A stretch of 64,000 bases of DNA from an uncultured Caulobacterales bacterium (GTDB lineage: Bacteria; Pseudomonadota; Alphaproteobacteria; Caulobacterales; Caulobacteraceae): contig CAISEP010000021.1 of assembly GCA_903884425.1 (NCBI GenBank), positions 1 to 64,000 on the forward strand. The letters run 5' to 3'. The position numbers and the translations under genes are program-made. A model generated the notes under the pieces. That model was not told the DNA's origin and ran no database searches. It saw nothing but the letters and a program-made list of their open reading frames with translations. This document shows, in pieces, positions 59,843 to 64,000 of this stretch (positions are counted from its first letter, which is position 1; every line of letters begins with the position of its first letter).

Positions 59843-61642
59843 ATGAAGCTGTCCCTCGTCCTGATCGTCGGCCTCGCCCTGTCGGGCACCTTCGTGAAGT
59901 CGGCCACCGCGGCACCACAGGCCCTGGCCCCGGTGGCCCCGGCAGTGAGCTGCGCAAGCCTCGCCCAGCCGGGGATCGACGCCGAGGTGGGGGCTGCGGT
60001 CACCATCCAGAGCGCGGCGGAGGGGACGATCCGCGGCGCGCGCTTCTGCCAGGTGAAGGGGACCATCGCCCCGCACATCCGCTTCGAACTGCGCCTTCCG
60101 GTCAGCGGCTGGACCCAGCGCTATCTGCAGACCGGCTGCGGCGGTCTGTGCGGCGTGCTGGACGTGCATGTGGAGCATGCGGAGACCTGCACGGTGGTCA
60201 AGGACAATGCCGTGGCGCTCGCCTCCACCGACATGGGGCACCAGGGCCGCTTCATGGGGGACGGCACCTTCGGCACCGATCCTCAGGCGCGGGTGGACTT
60301 TGCCTATCGTGGCGTCCACCTGACGGCGCTGGCGGCCAAGGCCCTGATCCACAAGTACTATGGCCAGGCGGCGAAATTCTCGTACTTCTCCGGATGTTCC
60401 GATGGCGGGCGTGAGGCCCTGATGGAGGTGGAACGCTTCCCGCAGGACTTCGACGGGGTCGCCGCCGGTGCCCCGGCCATGAACTTCCAGGTGCAGAACA
60501 GTTTCTATCACGCCTGGATGTACCTCTCGAACCACCGGGCCGACGGCACGGCGATCCTGACCGCAGCCAAGCTGCCGGCCCTGCATGCCGCGGCGCTGGC
60601 GGCTTGCGACGCCGCCGACGGGTTGAAGGACGGCCAGATCACCGACCCCCGTGCCTGCCATTTCGATCCGGCGGACACCCTGTGCAAGCCGGGCCAGGCG
60701 GCCTCCGACGCCTGCCTGACCGCCGAGGAGGTGGAGGTCGCCCGCAAGTTCTACGCCGGTCCCCATGACGCGGAGGGTCACCACTTCACCATCGGCGGAC
60801 CGCAGGTGGGATCGGAGCTGTCCTGGCGCGGGGTCTATGTGCCCGAAACCCCCACCGGCGGCGTGATGAGCGACGGCGCGGCCCTGGGCACGCTGAAGTA
60901 CCTGTCCTTCCCCACCAATCCCGACCCGTCCTACAGCCTGAAGGACTTCCGTTTCGACCGGGCGACCTTCGACCGGCTGAACGACCTGCATCCGCTCTAT
61001 GACGCCACGGACACGGACCTGTCCGGCTTCCAGGCCCGGGGCGGCAAGCTGATCCTCTGGCATGGGTGGAGCGATCCGCACATCTCGCCGATCAACACCA
61101 TCGCCTTCCTGCACGCGGTGCGCGCCCAGCTGGGTGCGGCACGGGCGGACAGCTTCGTGCGCCTGTTCCTGTTCCCCGGCCTCTATCACTGCGGCGGGGG
61201 CGACGGGACCAGCCAGTTCGACATCCTCACCCCCCTGATGGATTGGGTGGAGGGTGGCGCTGCGCCGGAGAAGATCATCGGCGGGCATCCCGCCTTCGAT
61301 CCCATGGCCGGTCCGCCGCCTGGCCCGCCTCCCGGCGCGCCGCCGATGGCCGGAATGCCGCCGATGCCCGGCATGCCGCCCATGAAGGACATGAAGGACA
61401 TGGGGCCGCCGTCGCTGGATGACCTGCCGCCGCCGCCGATCATCCGCACCCGCCCGGTGTTCGCCTATCCGAACATTGCCCGGTGGGACGGCAAGGGCCC
61501 GGTGGACCAGGCTGACAGCTTCGTCGCGGCACCCCCCATGGTCCCGGACCCGGCCGGTTACGACTGGGACGGCGCCCGGTTCATGGCCCCGGGGTTCCAC
61601 AAGCTGTGCGAGGCGGTGGACGGCAAGCTCGCCTGCCACTGA
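59843..61642 (+). CDS. Tannase/feruloyl esterase family protein with a Pro/Met-rich insertion
   Basis: A 599-residue exported esterase with signal peptide (LSLVLIVGLALSGTFVKSATA). The nucleophile Ser186 lies in SGCSDGGREALMEV, the Asp in LILWHGWSDPHISP and the His in GLYHCGGG; the CS-D-H-C arrangement, with cysteines flanking Ser and His, is the tannase/feruloyl esterase signature. Near residues 487-532 the C-terminal part is interrupted by a low-complexity stretch rich in Pro, Met, Gly and Asp. ATG 59843 is preferred to GTG 59831. It should hydrolyse galloyl or feruloyl esters, feeding gallate to the dioxygenase encoded 72 bases downstream. Confidence 0.9.
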   Translation: MKLSLVLIVGLALSGTFVKSATAAPQALAPVAPAVSCASLAQPGIDAEVGAAVTIQSAAEGTIRGARFCQVKGTIAPHIRFELRLPVSGWTQRYLQTGCGGLCGVLDVHVEHAETCTVVKDNAVALASTDMGHQGRFMGDGTFGTDPQARVDFAYRGVHLTALAAKALIHKYYGQAAKFSYFSGCSDGGREALMEVERFPQDFDGVAAGAPAMNFQVQNSFYHAWMYLSNHRADGTAILTAAKLPALHAAALAACDAADGLKDGQITDPRACHFDPADTLCKPGQAASDACLTAEEVEVARKFYAGPHDAEGHHFTIGGPQVGSELSWRGVYVPETPTGGVMSDGAALGTLKYLSFPTNPDPSYSLKDFRFDRATFDRLNDLHPLYDATDTDLSGFQARGGKLILWHGWSDPHISPINTIAFLHAVRAQLGAARADSFVRLFLFPGLYHCGGGDGTSQFDILTPLMDWVEGGAAPEKIIGGHPAFDPMAGPPPGPPPGAPPMAGMPPMPGMPPMKDMKDMGPPSLDDLPPPPIIRTRPVFAYPNIARWDGKGPVDQADSFVAAPPMVPDPAGYDWDGARFMAPGFHKLCEAVDGKLACH

Positions 61643-61714
61643 CGCGGCCGATGCCCAACGCCCCCGCCTTCGCCTCGTTAATTTGCGCCGCAAGCTCCCT
61701 CAGGTAACGTTCAC

Positions 61715-62947
61715 ATGGCCCGGATCATCGGTGCGATCGCCACCTCCCACACGCCCACCATCGGCTTTGCCCGTGACCGGTCCCTGTCCGCGGACCCCGT
61801 GTGGCGGCCGATCTTCGAGGCCTATGGTCCGATCCGGGCGTGGCTGGAGGACAAGCGTCCCGACGTCCTGCTGACCATCTACAACGACCACATCACGTCG
61901 TTCTTCTTCGACCACTATTCCGCCTTCGCCCTGGGGGTGGACGAGGTCTATGCCCCGGCGGACGAGGGGGGCGGGCCGCGGAACATCGCCGACCTGCCCG
62001 GGGCGGCCGGACTGGCCCGCGGTCTGGGCGCGAGCCTGATGGCGGACGAGTTCGACCTGTCCTTCTTCCGGGACAAGCCCCTGGACCACGGCTGCTTCTC
62101 GCCCCTGTCCATGCTGAAGGCCCCGGACGCGCCCTGGGCGTGGCGGGTGGTCCCGCTGCAGGTGGGGGTTCTGCAGTTCCCGATCCCCACGGCGCGCCGG
62201 TGCTACCGGCTGGGCCAGGCCCTGCGCCGGGCCATCGCCGCCTATCCGGAGGACCTCAAGGTGGCCGTCGTCGCCACGGGGGGCCTGTCGCACCAGGTGC
62301 ACGGGGAGCGGTGCGGCTTCAACAACCCTACCTGGGACCACGAATTCCTCGACCTTCTGGAGACCGACCCGGAGGCCCTGACCCGGCTGACCCACGCCCA
62401 GTACGCCGAGCGCGGCGGGCTGGAGGGGGCGGAGGTGATCATGTGGCTGATCATGCGCGGGGCCATGGGCGAGAAGGTCCGCCGCCTGCACCGCACCTAT
62501 TACCTGCCGTCCATGACCGCCATCGCCACGGGCATCTGGGAGGACGAGACGCCGCACCGGCACGAGGGCGGCTTCGTCGATCACCAGCTGGCGGGGGCGG
62601 ACGCCCTTGCCGGCACCTATCCCTACACCCTGGACCGGAGCGCCCGGGGCTATCGCCTGAACCGCTTCCTGCATGATCTCATCCATCCGGAGCGGCGGGC
62701 GGCGTTTGCAGCCGACGAGACCGCGGCGATGACCGCCGCCGGGCTCACGCCGCAGGAGCAGGACCTGGTGCGCCGCCGGGACTGGCGGGGCCTGATCCAC
62801 TACGGGGCGATCTTCTTCGTGCTGGAGAAGCTGGCGGCCGTGGTCGGCGTCTCGAACCTGCATGTCTATGCCGCCATGCGCGGCGAGACGCTGGATGACT
62901 TCCAGAAAACGCGAAATGCCGCCATCCAGTACGGGGTCGCGCGCTAG
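61715..62947 (+). CDS. Gallate dioxygenase (LigB-LigA fused, extradiol type II)
   Basis: A 410-residue fusion. Residues 1-290 are the LigB-type catalytic domain: His12 (SHTP) and His59 (YNDHIT) match iron ligands of gallate dioxygenase DesB, and Glu240 (GLEGAEVIMW) the third; His125 and His193 sit at the catalytic positions. Residues 300-410 are a LigA-like helical domain (FLHDLIHPERRAAF, WRGLIHYGAIFFVLEKLAAVVG). This one-chain plan is that of DesB/GalA rather than two-subunit protocatechuate 4,5-dioxygenase. It cleaves the gallate ring to 4-oxalomesaconate. It lies between the tannase and LysR genes; the later pathway enzymes are not in the window. Confidence 0.88.
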   Translation: MARIIGAIATSHTPTIGFARDRSLSADPVWRPIFEAYGPIRAWLEDKRPDVLLTIYNDHITSFFFDHYSAFALGVDEVYAPADEGGGPRNIADLPGAAGLARGLGASLMADEFDLSFFRDKPLDHGCFSPLSMLKAPDAPWAWRVVPLQVGVLQFPIPTARRCYRLGQALRRAIAAYPEDLKVAVVATGGLSHQVHGERCGFNNPTWDHEFLDLLETDPEALTRLTHAQYAERGGLEGAEVIMWLIMRGAMGEKVRRLHRTYYLPSMTAIATGIWEDETPHRHEGGFVDHQLAGADALAGTYPYTLDRSARGYRLNRFLHDLIHPERRAAFAADETAAMTAAGLTPQEQDLVRRRDWRGLIHYGAIFFVLEKLAAVVGVSNLHVYAAMRGETLDDFQKTRNAAIQYGVAR

Positions 62948-62982
62948 ACAGACGGGCGCGGACCGGACGGGGGCAGGACGCC

Positions 62983-63885
62983 ATGGCGATTGCAGTACAG
63001 GGCCTGAGGGCGTTCCGGGCCGTGATGGAGGGGGGATCCACCGCCGCGGCGGCGGACCGGCTCGGCCGCACCCAGCCGCAGCTCAGCCGCCTGATCGCCC
63101 AGCTGGAGGAGGAGATCGGCTTTCCCCTGTTCGACCGGGAGCGCCGTCGCCTGACGCCCACCCCCCGGGCTCATCGCTTCTACCAGGAGGTGCTGCGGGC
63201 GCTGGACGGTCTCGACAACATCAAGCAGGTGGCCGAGGAGCTGCGCCTGGAGGCCGATGCCCAGCTGCGGGTGATCGCACCGCCCTATGCCTCCTACACG
63301 GTCATGCCCGAGGCCCTGGCCCGCTATCGCCGGACCTTTCCCAGCGGGGAGTTCTCCCTCGAACTGGTGACGCGGTCGTCCATGGGGCGGTGGATCTCGT
63401 TCCACAATTTCGATATCGGCATCGCCTCCCTGCCGTTCGATGCCCCGTCCATCAGCACCAGCCCCCTGGCCCAGGTGGATACGGTGGTGGTCATGCCCGT
63501 CGGCCATCCCCTGGCCGAATTGCCGGTGGTGCCGGCGGAGGCGCTGGGGAGGTATCCCTTCGTGGCGCTGAACACCTTCACCCTGCTGCGTCGGCAGCTG
63601 GACCATGTGCTCGACCAGGCCGGCGTGCGGCTGAACCTGGTGTGCGAGACCGATACGGGCCTGTCCGCCTGCCAGATGGTGGCGGAGGGGGTGGGGATCA
63701 CGGTGGTGGACCGGCTCTGGCTGGACGCCATGCCTGCCGGACGGGTGGCCTACCGGCCCTGGACGCCGGGCGTGACCTCGTCCTTCGGGCTGATCCATCC
63801 CTCCACCGCCCCGATCAGCGACCGCGCCAGGGTGCTGGGCGACATCCTGGTGGACATCTTCCGGAGCCGTTATGGGCCCGCATGA
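62983..63885 (+). CDS. LysR-family regulator, probably of the gallate locus
   Basis: A 300-residue LysR protein. Residues 3-62 hold the helix-turn-helix (GGSTAAAADRLGRTQPQLSRLIAQLEEEIGFPLF). The substrate-binding domain has PYASYTVMPEALARYRRTFP and GLSACQMVAEGVGITVVD. It starts 36 bases after the gallate dioxygenase on the same strand, so it is probably co-transcribed. Being downstream and co-oriented rather than divergent, it may regulate the locus from a promoter upstream, in the manner of gallate-responsive LysR regulators; this is inferred from position. Confidence 0.9.
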   Translation: MAIAVQGLRAFRAVMEGGSTAAAADRLGRTQPQLSRLIAQLEEEIGFPLFDRERRRLTPTPRAHRFYQEVLRALDGLDNIKQVAEELRLEADAQLRVIAPPYASYTVMPEALARYRRTFPSGEFSLELVTRSSMGRWISFHNFDIGIASLPFDAPSISTSPLAQVDTVVVMPVGHPLAELPVVPAEALGRYPFVALNTFTLLRRQLDHVLDQAGVRLNLVCETDTGLSACQMVAEGVGITVVDRLWLDAMPAGRVAYRPWTPGVTSSFGLIHPSTAPISDRARVLGDILVDIFRSRYGPA

Positions 63886-63910
63886 CGCCCGCGGCCCGGG
63901 TGCCGGAGTG

Positions 63911-64000
63911 TCAGCGGGCCATGCGGCGCTGGACCACCAGGGCCATGGGGATGGTGAAGACGAAGTGCGACATGAAGCCGCCGATCACCACGTTCGGGTC
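63911..64000 (-). CDS. C-terminal end of an unidentified protein (cut by the window edge)
   Basis: The last 29 residues, starting DPNVVIGGFMSHFVFT and closing ALVVQRRMAR before a TGA at 63911-63913, are in frame to the window end. They are hydrophobic with a basic tail, which would fit the last transmembrane segment of a membrane protein. Too little is present for a family call. It converges with the LysR gene, 25 bases apart. Confidence 0.5.
   Translation of the reverse strand, partial: DPNVVIGGFMSHFVFTIPMALVVQRRMAR

Overview
The window is a 64 kb, high-G+C chromosomal stretch of an alphaproteobacterium. Four things point that way: the flaF-flbT flagellar pair, the gene order ssb-gyrA-coaD-cyclophilin, a GTTC-N7-GTTC type LexA box in front of ssb, and sigma54-like promoters in front of flagellar genes. 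Caulobacterales (Caulobacter/Phenylobacterium-like) is my best guess; Rhodospirillales is not excluded. Most of the window is ordinary chromosome, with two scars of mobile DNA.

Layout. 1-0.5 kb: the 5' end of an IS630-type element that has truncated a short-chain dehydrogenase gene, followed by its operon partner, a thiolase-like enzyme. 2-12.2 kb: a flagellar filament and flagellin-modification region. It holds a glycosyltransferase-like gene, flaF, flbT, a TPR-glycosyltransferase fusion, a diguanylate cyclase, an enoyl-CoA hydratase, a large flagellin with three repeated motifs in its variable domain, a FlaG-like protein, and pseB and pseH of the pseudaminic acid pathway. 12.2-18.4 kb: two small envelope proteins, then ssb, gyrA, coaD and a periplasmic cyclophilin. 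18.4-26.6 kb: amino-acid and peptide catabolism, with a permease, an M28 peptidase, tdh-kbl threonine degradation, an XRE-cupin regulator and divergent sdaA. 26.6-29.3 kb: a palindrome-bearing intergenic region, an unrecognised 374-residue protein and an MDR oxidoreductase.

29.3-31.2 kb is the second scar. A tRNA-Thr(TGT) is followed by a broken P4-type integrase, an IS6-family element, and the 3' remnant of a LysR gene. This looks like a genomic island mostly removed by IS6-associated deletion. 31.1-37.7 kb: LysR, nitronate monooxygenase, acyl-CoA synthetase, an MFS/GPH transporter, an atypical SDR and an HxlR regulator. 37.9-43 kb: a GH3 beta-glucosidase, an MFS transporter, small membrane and secreted proteins. 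43.2-48.6 kb: a run of hydrolases (S9 peptidase, DUF2817, proline iminopeptidase-like, TraB/GumN-like). 48.6-57.1 kb: TetR with divergent membrane genes, an unusual ferredoxin, a luciferase-like monooxygenase, a PhyH oxygenase, a GST, an M20 hydrolase and an Hsp70-like protein.

57.3-63.9 kb is a coherent catabolic locus: TonB-dependent receptor, tannase-family esterase, gallate dioxygenase and a LysR regulator, all on the plus strand. It suggests uptake and hydrolysis of galloyl esters followed by ring cleavage of gallate. The window ends inside another minus-strand gene.

No CRISPR array, rRNA operon, phage block or obvious defence system was seen. The more original signals are the repeat-bearing flagellin beside candidate glycosylation genes, the shared operator-like elements around the XRE-cupin regulator, the palindrome and 21-bp-spaced repeats at 26.6 kb, the ferredoxin with a PEAS-repeat tail and a missing cysteine, and the Pro/Met-rich insert in the tannase.
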